From JAVBSX01 sp031549145 (GTDB taxonomy: Bacteria; Planctomycetota; Planctomycetia; Pirellulales; Thermoguttaceae), in contig JAVBQI010000051.1 in assembly GCA_031549145.1 (NCBI GenBank), positions 1-64,000 of the forward strand: a DNA stretch of 64,000 nt, read 5' to 3'. Of the stretch, positions 25,924 through 35,268 are shown piece by piece. The notes beneath the pieces are model-generated. The model made no database searches. It worked only from the letters and a program-made list of their open reading frames with translations, and was not told where the DNA came from. Made by a program: the position numbers and the translations under genes. The number at the start of each line of letters is the position of its first letter. Position 1 is the stretch's first letter.

Positions 25924-26889
25924 TCATTTTTCCGTGAGCGAGCCGATGGGAATATACCGGTATTGCCCCCGATTTTCCGAAGCTAATCGTTTCAAATAAT
26001 TGTTGCCCGAAGGCTGCGTTCCGGTACCGAATTGAATGACGTTGATCTGTATTCCCCCAACCCGTCGGGAAACACGGTCCCATTGCCCAGGATGCAAATC
26101 GTCCTTCGCTTCTCCGTCCGTCAGCAGGAATATGACATCCGGCCCCCATTTCGCGGCCGCGAGAATCGCTTTTTCGTGGTCGGTTCCGCCCGTCGGGACA
26201 ACGGAATCGACAAATCTGTGCGCCGATTCCTTGTTGATGTCGGTCGCGAAGATCAGATGATTGGCCGTTTTCGGCGAGGGAAAAATCGTAACATCCTCAT
26301 TATAAAAGAGGATCGCGAGCTGATGATTACTTTTGAGAGCGTCCAGAGATGCAAGAAGTTCCACTTTCGCGGCCCGAATCGGCCGATGATTCGGCTCGCT
26401 CATGCTCAGGGATCGGTCGAACACATAGGCGAAACGGGAACCGGTTCCCTGCAATCCGAAGACGCGGACCGTCGCCTTCGCTCCTTCCATTCCCGATCCG
26501 AAACCGTTGCCAACGAGAGAACCGGCACTGTCTCCGGCCCGGCCCGCCCCACCCGCCTCATTCGCGGCCGCGGACGGCCCGATCGCGTTTTCAACCGGCA
26601 GCGGCAGCCCACCGTCCGTTTCGAATAACGATTCGGTCTCTTCGATCAGGTCCGATAGCCGATCGATACGAGGGGCTCCCCCGCTCGGCTCCAACGTTCC
26701 GTCCTCGCCGGTATAGACGGTTCCCTCTTCCGACTCCGTTTTGAGAACGATTCCGACATCTCCGGTCGTTTCGAATCCCGGAGCCCCTTTGATTCGCGGT
26801 TCAAACGGAATCAAGTAAAACAGGAGCAAAAAGCCGGCGGCGTGCAAAAGCAGCGAGCCGAACCAGGAAGGAAGCCGAAAAGAGGACAT
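25924..26889 (-). CDS. Membrane-anchored von Willebrand factor A protein
   Basis: 321 aa. One N-terminal membrane segment (SLLLHAAGFLLLFYLIPF), a Gly/Ala/Glu-rich linker to about residue 145, then a vWA domain with the metal site DRSLSMS (DxSxS), TGGTDHE and LLTDGEAK. All three MIDAS elements are present, so it should bind Mg2+. Planctomycete proteins of this layout are often listed as vWA or TonB-like proteins of unknown role. No operon partner. ATG 26889 chosen because it directly precedes the hydrophobic anchor. Confidence 0.8.
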   Translation of the reverse strand: MSSFRLPSWFGSLLLHAAGFLLLFYLIPFEPRIKGAPGFETTGDVGIVLKTESEEGTVYTGEDGTLEPSGGAPRIDRLSDLIEETESLFETDGGLPLPVENAIGPSAAANEAGGAGRAGDSAGSLVGNGFGSGMEGAKATVRVFGLQGTGSRFAYVFDRSLSMSEPNHRPIRAAKVELLASLDALKSNHQLAILFYNEDVTIFPSPKTANHLIFATDINKESAHRFVDSVVPTGGTDHEKAILAAAKWGPDVIFLLTDGEAKDDLHPGQWDRVSRRVGGIQINVIQFGTGTQPSGNNYLKRLASENRGQYRYIPIGSLTEK

Positions 26890-27174
26890 TTGTTATTGTG
26901 CGATAATCAATATTGGGGGAAAGGGGATCGTTCGTTATTCCCGAGAGAGTTTATATAGTACGTACGGCATGTTTCGTGCAATTTTACAAGACACAAAATA
27001 TTTTTCAACGACAATTCCTTTTTTTCCGATTTTTATTGAATTCCGGGCCGTTTATTTTCCGATATTTTCAATTGGGATTGTTTTTCAGCCGAGATAATCC
27101 GTCTGAATGGGTGGTACGAACCGCCATATCTGAGGCAAAACCGCCGAGTACGGGCTAAATACGCCGGGAGTCAT

Positions 27175-27975
27175 ATGATGTCATCTCAGTCCGATCACAA
27201 GGAACCCGCTTCCGAGAAGCGGATTTCCGCCTGCATTCTCACGAAAAACAACGAATACTATATCGAACGATGTTTGGATGCCTTGTGTTCCGGTGATGTT
27301 TTCTCGGAGATTCTCGTTCTCGACACCGGTTCGACCGATACGACCTTGGAGATTCTCGAGCGCTATTCGAAGGTCAAGGTTTTTCACCAAAACGGAATCG
27401 CGAATTTCGGAGAAACGCGGAATTTCATTTCCGAAAAAGCGGAAAACGATTGGCTTCTGCATATCGATTCGGACGAATTCGTCTCGCCGGAATTCCTCGC
27501 CGAGCTTGCCGCGATCTCTTTGGATCCCGAAACCGTTTACGAAATTCCCCGCCGGATGTTTTATCGCGGCAAGTCGCTTCCGGCCTACGACGATCGAATC
27601 AAACGGTTGTACAATCGCACGCGAACCGCTTGGAATCAAAGGGCGGTCCACGAAAGCATCAAGCTCGGCAAGGGAATGAAGTTGGCCCATCTGCATGCGC
27701 CCATCGAACACCATTCCTACGAATCGGTCGACCAGCTCTTTCATAAAGCCCAGGTCTACAGCACGCTGTTCGCCAATCAGTATTACGGCAAAAAGAAAGC
27801 CTCTCCCTGGGGAGCCGTTTTGCGGGGGCTGGGGGCGTTCGCGCGACTTTACTTTTTACGCGGGAATTTCTTTCGCGGTTATGCCGGGTTCATCACTTCG
27901 TTGACCTTCTCGTTGATGTCGTTTTTGAAGTACGTCAAACTGTACGAACGCAATTCCGATTGGTACGGGGGCTGA
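27175..27975 (+). CDS. Family 2 glycosyltransferase, WaaE/KdtX type
   Basis: 266 aa GT-A transferase. Start MMSSQ (two adjacent ATGs). Motifs: ACILTKNNEYYIERCL, VLDTGSTDTTLEI, and HIDSDEFVSPEF (DxD-like metal site). LPAYDDRIKRLYNR and AVHESIKL follow, and a hydrophobic C-terminal helix (AGFITSLTFSLMSFLKYV) is present. The family adds a glucose or related sugar to LPS core. nadD starts 7 bases after the stop, so the pair is an operon. Confidence 0.85.
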   Translation: MMSSQSDHKEPASEKRISACILTKNNEYYIERCLDALCSGDVFSEILVLDTGSTDTTLEILERYSKVKVFHQNGIANFGETRNFISEKAENDWLLHIDSDEFVSPEFLAELAAISLDPETVYEIPRRMFYRGKSLPAYDDRIKRLYNRTRTAWNQRAVHESIKLGKGMKLAHLHAPIEHHSYESVDQLFHKAQVYSTLFANQYYGKKKASPWGAVLRGLGAFARLYFLRGNFFRGYAGFITSLTFSLMSFLKYVKLYERNSDWYGG

Positions 27976-27981
27976 ACGAGA

Positions 27982-28617
27982 ATGAAAATCGGTTTATTCG
28001 GCGGGAGTTTCGATCCGGTTCACTTCGGGCATCTTTTACTGGCGGAAACCGCTCTCCGCGAATGCGAATTGGAACGGATCGTCTTCGTGCCCGGCGGCAA
28101 TCCCCCCCATAAAATCGGCTCGCTCCAGGCCGGCGGAGAAGACCGCGCCGAAATGCTGCAACTGGCCGTCGGCGGTTTTCCGGAATTCAGCGTCTCCCGA
28201 TTTGAAATCGATTCTCCGCAAACCGGTTACACCATTCATACTTTGCGGCATTTCCAGGAATCGTCTCTCGACCCGGATTTGTACCTGATTCTCGGAGCCG
28301 ACATGTTCAACAATCTCCCGAGCTGGTACGAAACGGCCGAAATCTGCCGCATCGCGACCCCGTTGGTCGCCTGCCGGCCCGGCTTTCCGCCCCCCTATTT
28401 CGAGGCGCTCGCCCAATTCGTTCCGCAAACGCGGTTGGAAAGGTTTCACCGTTATCTGATTCATATGCCGCAAATCGAACTTTCCTCAAGCGAAATCCGC
28501 GAACGGATCGCCCAGGGGAAGAGCATCCGTTTCCAAACCCCTTGGACCGTTGAGACGTACATTCATACGCATCGGCTCTATCAGAGTGGGAAGTGGGAAG
28601 CGGGAAGTGGGAAGTAA
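27982..28617 (+). CDS. nadD: Nicotinate-nucleotide adenylyltransferase
   Basis: Forms NaAD from NaMN and ATP. 211 aa. GGSFDPVHFGH is the nucleotide-binding HxGH signature, GGNPPHK the second motif, GADMFNNLPSWYE and the C-terminal SSSEIRERIAQGKSIRFQTP the third. The last ten residues (SGKWEAGSGK) and the stop codon come from a GGGAAGT heptamer array, so the tail is not conserved sequence. Operon with the glycosyltransferase upstream. Confidence 0.95.
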   Translation: MKIGLFGGSFDPVHFGHLLLAETALRECELERIVFVPGGNPPHKIGSLQAGGEDRAEMLQLAVGGFPEFSVSRFEIDSPQTGYTIHTLRHFQESSLDPDLYLILGADMFNNLPSWYETAEICRIATPLVACRPGFPPPYFEALAQFVPQTRLERFHRYLIHMPQIELSSSEIRERIAQGKSIRFQTPWTVETYIHTHRLYQSGKWEAGSGK

Positions 28618-28620
28618 GGA
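28585..28620 (+). repeat. GGGAAGT heptamer array overlapping the nadD end
   Basis: Four 7-base units (GGGAAGT, GGGAAGC and repeats) form the last codons and stop of nadD and continue to the end of the sensor kinase gene. Confidence 0.85.
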
Positions 28621-28633
28621 GCGAGAAGAAAAA

Positions 28634-31600
28634 TTACGGTTGCGGTCCTTCCTGCCCCTCGTCTTTTGGCTTTCGACGACAGTTTTTCAAGATCGTTTTA
28701 ATCAACGCTTCGCGAAAGATCGGCTTGGTCGCGTAGTCGTCGCAGCCGGCTTCGAGACATTTGTTTTTCTCCTCGGCCATTGCATGGGCGGTTAACGCGA
28801 CGATCGGGGCCGTGTAATGCCGCCGCCGGAGCTCCCGCGTCGCGGAATAGCCGTCCCGGATCGGCATTTGCACGTCCATAAGAATCAGATCGAAAGGCTT
28901 TTCGGCCTTGAGACGTCTCAAGGCTTTTTTGAGCGCCTCTTCGCCGTTGCTCGCGAGAACGACATTCGCCCCGGCCTTGGTCAGGATCAAATTGAAAAGG
29001 CGCTGATTGTCGAAGCCGTCCTCGGCAAGGAGAATCCGGAGCCCCCGGAGCGGTTTTGCAGGCGGGGTCGACGAAACGGTCGGTTTTCGAACCTCCTCGT
29101 CCGACGGTAAAAGTTCGAATTTTTCAACCCAAGCCGGTTCCCGCGAAAATTGCTGCGCCAACAGGATGCGGAAAACACTCCCCCGACCTTCCTCGCTCCG
29201 GACATCCAAACTCCCTTCAAGAGCTTCGACAAGGCTTCGGGAAATCGAAAGCCCGAGCCCGGTCCCGCCGAATTTTTTCGCGGTCGAAAGGCTGGCCTGT
29301 TGGAAAGGGGAAAAAATCGACCCGATCCGATCCTTGGAAATGCCGATTCCGGTGTCGATCACCTCCAAAGAAAGCAACCCGGAAAGCGTTCTCGTTTTGC
29401 CGGACTTCCAGGACGCTTCGATTCGAACGCCCCCCCGATCCGTGAATTTTACGGCATTGCCGACGAGATTGACCAAAATCTGTTTTAATCGAAAACGGTC
29501 GGTTTGAATGGTTTTCGGAATCGGCGTCTTATAGGAGACTTCAAGGGAGATTCCCTTTTCTTCGGCCCGGGAAGCGAACAAGGCGGCGACCTCCGCGAGG
29601 ATCACTCCCAGTTCCGCTTCTTGAATCTCGACGCTCATTTTGTGGGCTTCGATTTTGGAAAGATCCAAAATATCATTCAGAATCTGCAAGAGATAGCCCG
29701 CGTTGTTCCGAATGATCTTTCCGGCTTCCAAAACGCTTTCCTTGCTGATTCGGGAGTCGGAAAACAAATCCGCGTACCCGAGAATCACGGTCATGGGCGT
29801 GCGAATTTCGTGCGACATGCTCGCCAGGAACTGGGTTCGCGAAAAGGCCGCCCGTTCGGTCGCTTCCCGGGCCGTTTTCAAATCGGCTTTTTGCTTTTCC
29901 CAAAACCGTTTTTCCGAAAGCGTCCGTTCGAGTTCGCGAACGCAATTTTCAATGTAATCGACCACGGTCCGGTTGAAATAACCGCCGATCGGGGAATAGA
30001 GAACCATCCCCATGCGAACCGATCCGTCGATTTCCAAGGGGAGTGCGAGTAAGGCACGAACGCGAGCCCGGCTCGCGAAATTTTTCCAAGGCGCGAACGG
30101 CACGGAGTTTTCCAAATCGTCGACCACCAACATCGTCGCGGTTTCAATCGCCTGGTACAGGGGATAGGGCGAATTTCCAAAATCGGACACGGGAAGGATT
30201 TCCGGTGCATCATCATAATTTTTGGCCGTTCCGGCATGTAAGCTCGGACGCAGGACACCATCTTCGATTGTTCCGACCCAAGCCTTGGCGATCTCGAAAT
30301 GATGAACGAGGCTGTTCAAAAATCCAAGGAGAATTTCCGATTCCGTTTGCCCGTAAAAGAATTTGCGAATCTCCGCACACACGGAAAGATAGGCCTGGTA
30401 TTGTTCGAGCGCGAAAGCCGCCCGTTTTTCCTCGGACAAATCCTTGGCCTGGACCAGGATCACGGTTCCTTTTTCGCGGGGAACCCGGGTCAGGGAGATT
30501 TCGGCGTCGAACTCCGAGCCGTCAAGACGTTTGGCCCGCCAATTCAGAAGCAGCACGTCCTCGGGCTGGATCAGGGTCTCCAATTCTCGCGCAAGCCCGG
30601 CGGAACATCGACCGTCCGGTTGAAATTCCGGAGACAGATCGGCGGGTGTTTTCCCGATCAGTTGCTCCGGAGAAGTCGCTCCGTAAAGCTTCTGGAAGCG
30701 ATTGTTGCATTCGATGAACTGAAAATGATCGAGAAGGCCGATCGCGTTGTTCGATTGTTCGAACAGGGCGTTATATCTCGTTTCCTTATCAAGAACATCA
30801 AGCTCCCACCGCTTGAACTCGGTCCTATCGAGGACGACGCCGATGATTTTCGATACATGGTTGGAGTCGTCGCGAACGACCTCGCCCGATTGCTTGAGAT
30901 AGTGCACTTCCCCGCGCGTGTCCAACATGCGATATTCGAGATCGAAATCATTCCCTTGAACGAGCGAAAGACAGAGTGCTTCCCAGACTTTTTGCCGATC
31001 CTCCGGATAAACCCAGGTTTCGACCATTTGCTGAAGGGTGATCTGTTCTCCGCGAACCATTCCCAGAAGATCACAAAGCATATCCGAGAGATCGAGGGAT
31101 TCCGTTAAGGGATCCAATTCCCAGATTCCGCTCCGGGAAACGCGAAGAGCGTGAAATAACGACAGTTCCCGTTCCTTGAGCAACTTTTCCGTCTTGAGTT
31201 GTTCGCTCGCGTCACGGAACAGGCCGATTTGGCCGGTCTGCTCCAAGCGGTCGTTGAAGAGCGGAATCGCATGGGCATCGACGAAAACCAGCTCGCCGTC
31301 CGGTTTTTCGATTCGAAAGACGATTTTTTTTTCGACCTGAAAGTCGGTTGAAAAAAAACTCGTGATCTCGGCAACATCTTCCGGATGGGCGATTTTGGAC
31401 AGCGCTTCAGCGTAAGCGAGACCATCTTCAAGAATCTCCGTTGCTCCGATAATGTTGCAAAGAGCTTGCGAGAGCGGGGAGTAGCGGCCGCTCGGGAGAT
31501 CGAACGTCCAAATCCCCATTCGGGTCATTTCCAAAACTCGTTCGAGAGTTTCCTGATCTTGAAATGACCGGTTGACGGCGGCGGTTTCCTCTTGTTGGAG

Positions 31601-31987
31601 AGAGGTGATATCCTGGCCGCTGCAAATCCAACCTTCGGGGGTTCCGTTTTCGTCGCGAAAGGGTCGACAATTCCAAAACACTCGGCGTTTCGTGCCGTCG
31701 TCTCCGGAGAACACCTCGGAGATTTTGATCGTTTCCTCTTTTCCGGGATCGTCAAGGAACCCGGCGAAAACGCTCGCATAGGGCTTTCCGGATTGATCTT
31801 TTCCCGGGAATACGGTTTTGAAAAGACTTTTCGCAAGAAGGTGCTCCCGGGAAACGCCCAAGAGTTTCTCCCCGAACGGATTGAGGGAAACGATCCGGCC
31901 TTGAATATCCGCAACAATAATCGCCGAGGGGACCGCCTCGAGAACCGATTGGGGTTGCTTAAAAAACCCGTCGAGTGAATGTGACAC
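28634..31987 (-). CDS. Hybrid sensor histidine kinase with multiple PAS domains, GAF and receiver
   Basis: 1117 aa from GTG 31987. PAS-like domains near 15-130, 155-265, 285-400 and 405-525 (EQSNNAIGLLDHFQFIECNN). A GAF domain lies about 545-690. The dimerisation domain has the phosphorylated His in SMSHEIRTPMTVILGY near 735. The ATPase domain has NLVGNAVKFTDRGG, DTGIGIS and GGTGLGLSISRSL. A receiver domain near 985-1105 has MDVQMPIRDG with the acceptor Asp. No transmembrane segment is seen, so it is a cytosolic sensor. No output regulator gene lies next to it; a Rrf2 gene is upstream on the same strand. Confidence 0.92.
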   Translation of the reverse strand: MSHSLDGFFKQPQSVLEAVPSAIIVADIQGRIVSLNPFGEKLLGVSREHLLAKSLFKTVFPGKDQSGKPYASVFAGFLDDPGKEETIKISEVFSGDDGTKRRVFWNCRPFRDENGTPEGWICSGQDITSLQQEETAAVNRSFQDQETLERVLEMTRMGIWTFDLPSGRYSPLSQALCNIIGATEILEDGLAYAEALSKIAHPEDVAEITSFFSTDFQVEKKIVFRIEKPDGELVFVDAHAIPLFNDRLEQTGQIGLFRDASEQLKTEKLLKERELSLFHALRVSRSGIWELDPLTESLDLSDMLCDLLGMVRGEQITLQQMVETWVYPEDRQKVWEALCLSLVQGNDFDLEYRMLDTRGEVHYLKQSGEVVRDDSNHVSKIIGVVLDRTEFKRWELDVLDKETRYNALFEQSNNAIGLLDHFQFIECNNRFQKLYGATSPEQLIGKTPADLSPEFQPDGRCSAGLARELETLIQPEDVLLLNWRAKRLDGSEFDAEISLTRVPREKGTVILVQAKDLSEEKRAAFALEQYQAYLSVCAEIRKFFYGQTESEILLGFLNSLVHHFEIAKAWVGTIEDGVLRPSLHAGTAKNYDDAPEILPVSDFGNSPYPLYQAIETATMLVVDDLENSVPFAPWKNFASRARVRALLALPLEIDGSVRMGMVLYSPIGGYFNRTVVDYIENCVRELERTLSEKRFWEKQKADLKTAREATERAAFSRTQFLASMSHEIRTPMTVILGYADLFSDSRISKESVLEAGKIIRNNAGYLLQILNDILDLSKIEAHKMSVEIQEAELGVILAEVAALFASRAEEKGISLEVSYKTPIPKTIQTDRFRLKQILVNLVGNAVKFTDRGGVRIEASWKSGKTRTLSGLLSLEVIDTGIGISKDRIGSIFSPFQQASLSTAKKFGGTGLGLSISRSLVEALEGSLDVRSEEGRGSVFRILLAQQFSREPAWVEKFELLPSDEEVRKPTVSSTPPAKPLRGLRILLAEDGFDNQRLFNLILTKAGANVVLASNGEEALKKALRRLKAEKPFDLILMDVQMPIRDGYSATRELRRRHYTAPIVALTAHAMAEEKNKCLEAGCDDYATKPIFREALIKTILKNCRRKPKDEGQEGPQP

Positions 31988-32096
31988 GGAAAAATGATTT
32001 TGTACGAAAATCTTGATTACGAATCAATCACTGGAAAAGCGACAACGAATCGGGGGATCGGTCGGACACCTTTCCAAGATTAAGCGTAAAAACGTA

Positions 32097-32639
32097 CTAG
32101 GCGTAAGCCGATTTGGATTCCTGGATCACAGGATCTTGCGGTTGAACGGGAATGGACGGCGGAGCGAGTATGGCCGGGGAATCCGAAGCCGCGGACGGCG
32201 ATGAGACCGGAGTGGTCAAAGGGGAGGGGAGTTCTCCGGCCTGTTTGACGAGATCGGCAAAAGTAACGCTGTTGAGGTGATTCTGCCGTTTTTGTTCCGC
32301 CGCATCCCAGACGCGCCCCAAAATGCCGATCACCGAGGAAGAGCCGGCAGTGTCGGAAAGACGTTTGGGAATCAGGACCGGTCCCTCGATAATATTCATG
32401 ACCTGCCCTAATGTGACATCTTCCGGTTTGGGGATGAGGTGATATCCTCCCGCCGCCCCACGGGTACTTGAAACGATTCCCGCCCCTTTCAGTTGAAGCA
32501 AAATTTGGACTAGAAATCTCGGCGGAACCTTATGTTGTTCGGCGATGTTTCGAATTCGAACCGGTTCGCTGGACCCCTGATTTTTGGCCAGTTCCAAAAC
32601 CGCGATACAGGCATATTCCGTCTTTGCTGAAATTTTCAT
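32097..32639 (-). CDS. Rrf2-family regulator without Fe-S cysteines
   Basis: 180 aa from ATG 32639, the start that gives MKISAKTEYACIAVLELA. The winged-helix region (IRNIAEQHKVPPRFLVQILL, STRGAAGGYHL) is clear. IscR and NsrR ligate a cluster through three Cys around residues 90-105; here that segment (LIPKRLSDTAGSSSVIG) has none. The last 40 residues are Pro/Ser-rich. It may sense without a cluster or use another ligand. The target is unknown. Confidence 0.82.
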   Translation of the reverse strand: MKISAKTEYACIAVLELAKNQGSSEPVRIRNIAEQHKVPPRFLVQILLQLKGAGIVSSTRGAAGGYHLIPKPEDVTLGQVMNIIEGPVLIPKRLSDTAGSSSVIGILGRVWDAAEQKRQNHLNSVTFADLVKQAGELPSPLTTPVSSPSAASDSPAILAPPSIPVQPQDPVIQESKSAYA

Positions 32640-33014
32640 AGAAAACGACCTTATAATCTGAGATGATGACAGGGGTTTGAATTTTCCGTTTCGGAAAGAA
32701 AAATCAATTATAACGACTATTTCCCTCGGCGTGTCAACCTGAAAGGAACATAACAAAATGATTGATACTTATTTTAGTGCCTATTCAATCAATTGCAAGG
32801 CCTTGGTAAATGAACAAAAAAGAATGTTAATTAAAAAGGAGACGATCACTAAAGGCAACCTCTAAAAATTCCGCTGACCAACCGGGACTTGTGGTCACGG
32901 CTTCGGAAAACCAAGGATATAGGCGTTCATAATCTTGGATTTTCAAATTATTATAGGTGCCCTAAACAAAGTGTATTCGCGATCGTCTTGCGTTTTGCGG
33001 CAAGCGGCGATGGG

Positions 33015-35240
33015 TTATTTTTCCTCATAACCCTCTTGAAACCCGTCGTAAATTTTCTTGTCTTTTTGAATTCTCTTCTGCTCGTTTTCCACCTTTTTGA
33101 ACCTGGAGGTGATGTTGTCGAGATAGGCTGCCCCCGCCCTTTTTTTCGAGGTCTCCAAACGCGGAAGACACTCCGTTTCCGCTTGCAGCATCGCGGCGTT
33201 GAAGCAGTCCTTGACCCATTTGTAATTTTGGTACTCTTTTCCCCTTTTTTTCCCGGATTCGCTGCTCACCGCACCGGAAAGAACGGAGGCCATGTCGTCG
33301 TATTGGGCGGCCGCCGCTTCGGAAAGGGCAAAAACCCACTTGAGCGACGCATTGGCCGCCAAAGGGTCGTCCTCAAATTCTTCCGAAAAATCGTCTTCGG
33401 AAGCCGCGGTTTTGCTTTTCGGAGGCGAGGAGGCCGGGGATTTTTTCGCGTCGCTCGAAAGATGTAAATTCGGGGGCTGTGTATGAGTTAATCGGGCAAT
33501 GATATTCGCGCCGGTTTCTATTGTTTTTTGTAACAACTCTTTGCGTTGCTCCGTTTCGAGAACACGTTTCGGTTTCGTTTCCGATTCGTCCAACGACTCT
33601 TCGGGCGTTATCGCCTTGGAATACATGATGAGTTGCCCCGCGAGTCGGGCGACCGATTTCCAAGTCCCGATTTGTTGGAGGATCTCCAAAGTCAGCAAAT
33701 CGATCTCCTCATTCTTGGCATTGAACGCTGAAAGAACCGTTTCTTCCGCGGGAGCGCCGATTTTGATGAGACATTCTTTGGCCTTGTCCTTCAAATCGGG
33801 AACGATCAGCAGCCGCAGAAGCGGCAAAGCGGCCCGGGCATCATTGGTTTTTCCGAGTAGATCGAGAATTTTGGAGCGAACTTCCGGCAGGGGGTCGTCT
33901 TCGAGCACTTGAATCAGCGCGACGGCGGCATCAGGATCGTCGATCACCGCGAGGACCGCGAGAGTGAGATCGCGAATTGAAGGGATTTCAAGATACGGCA
34001 GGACGAATTGCGAGCCCCCATTCAAGTAGGAAAAGGCGGCGACGACTCTGTTGCGGGCTTGCGGTTCTTTCGCGTCGAGAGTCAGGTAACCGACCAATAA
34101 AAACTGAATTCGAGGGTCTTCGGCGCAACCGTTTTGCAATGGGAGCGAATCGAAACAGATTCCAACATCGGGTTTTTTTTTCGATTTGGAGAGAAACAGT
34201 GCCATTTCCGGGGCAATATCTTCAACGGCCAAAAGGCAATAGGCGGCTGCGGCCTTGGTTGCGAGTTTGGAACCGGGATCATGAAAAATGCGTTTCAAAA
34301 TAACGGTTGCGACTTTTTGAACGGACTCGCTCGGCGGTTCGACCTTCGGTTCGACCTTCGGTTCGACCTTCGGCTCGACTTTCGGTTCAACCTTTGGCAC
34401 AACTTTCGGCGCGACCTGCGGGGTATCTTCTTCGCCCCTCCTCGTATAAGACATTTTGCCGGGGATCTTTAGATCGAGGGCTGGTGCTTGGGGGGCCGGC
34501 GCCGGAGAGTCCGGCGTTGGGGAGACCGGATGCTTCGAGAGTGGCTTTTGAGCCACGCTGATCATCAAGAGCAGCGTTTTTTCAGCCTCGGTTTCGTTGG
34601 ATCGATAGGAATCGAGAAAACGGCGACAGAGGGAATTGATGTCTTGAGCGTCATTGGGGCCGCCGGGAGAAACAGCTGCCGGGGCGTTGGCGGGCTGGGC
34701 TTCCAAAGTCTGAACTTCATCCCAAATGTCCGGTTCCGATTTCGAGAAACTCTCAAGAAAAAGATTGATTTCTCCGGCACCGCGAGTCATTTTTTTTGAC
34801 GTGAAGGCCTCGGCCGTCAGCTGCAGGGGAGAAGAAATTTTGGCGAGGGCGGCGGTTTTCCAAGCCTTTTGTTCGCCTTGCGGAATCCGGTGGGCGAAAT
34901 ACGCAACCGTTTCCGAAAGAGCCCGAACTTTCAATTGTGAAACGGACAATTTGTAGAGCATTTCCGGGACGTTGGAGGCGTCGTCGGCGACCGTTTCGAG
35001 AACGGCAAGAAGTTCCTTGGCCGCGTTGAGCAGTTCCTCCGCGACGAGATCCGCCGCTTCGGCCGGAGATTTGGCGGCAACCCGATCATTGAGCGAGGTC
35101 GCCAATGGGTCGTTCCAACCGGCAAGCGGCGGAATGCTTTCCGCCCCGGAAACAAGAGCCGGTAAAAAAAGAAACAAAAGCGATAGAAACGGCAGCGGCG
35201 AAGAAGTCTTTCGAATCGAAGCGGAAAGAAAACTTGACAT
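33015..35240 (-). CDS. Secreted HEAT-repeat-like protein with KVEP repeats
   Basis: 741 aa. Signal peptide MSSFLSASIRKTSSPLPF followed by a hydrophobic core and GAES. After an alpha-helical region comes a low-complexity stretch with about seven KVEP units (nucleotides roughly 34335-34410, a 12-base tandem repeat), then HEAT-like helical pairs around 430-560 (VLEDDPLPEVRSKILDLLGK and similar), and a charged C-terminus. No enzyme motif is visible. HEAT repeats imply a scaffold role. Length of the KVEP array may vary between strains. Not in an operon; the DUF6786 gene lies upstream, 28 bases from its own stop. Confidence 0.7.
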   Translation of the reverse strand: MSSFLSASIRKTSSPLPFLSLLFLFLPALVSGAESIPPLAGWNDPLATSLNDRVAAKSPAEAADLVAEELLNAAKELLAVLETVADDASNVPEMLYKLSVSQLKVRALSETVAYFAHRIPQGEQKAWKTAALAKISSPLQLTAEAFTSKKMTRGAGEINLFLESFSKSEPDIWDEVQTLEAQPANAPAAVSPGGPNDAQDINSLCRRFLDSYRSNETEAEKTLLLMISVAQKPLSKHPVSPTPDSPAPAPQAPALDLKIPGKMSYTRRGEEDTPQVAPKVVPKVEPKVEPKVEPKVEPKVEPPSESVQKVATVILKRIFHDPGSKLATKAAAAYCLLAVEDIAPEMALFLSKSKKKPDVGICFDSLPLQNGCAEDPRIQFLLVGYLTLDAKEPQARNRVVAAFSYLNGGSQFVLPYLEIPSIRDLTLAVLAVIDDPDAAVALIQVLEDDPLPEVRSKILDLLGKTNDARAALPLLRLLIVPDLKDKAKECLIKIGAPAEETVLSAFNAKNEEIDLLTLEILQQIGTWKSVARLAGQLIMYSKAITPEESLDESETKPKRVLETEQRKELLQKTIETGANIIARLTHTQPPNLHLSSDAKKSPASSPPKSKTAASEDDFSEEFEDDPLAANASLKWVFALSEAAAAQYDDMASVLSGAVSSESGKKRGKEYQNYKWVKDCFNAAMLQAETECLPRLETSKKRAGAAYLDNITSRFKKVENEQKRIQKDKKIYDGFQEGYEEK

Positions 35241-35268
35241 CGGGACTCAATGGGGAGAGGAACGAAGG

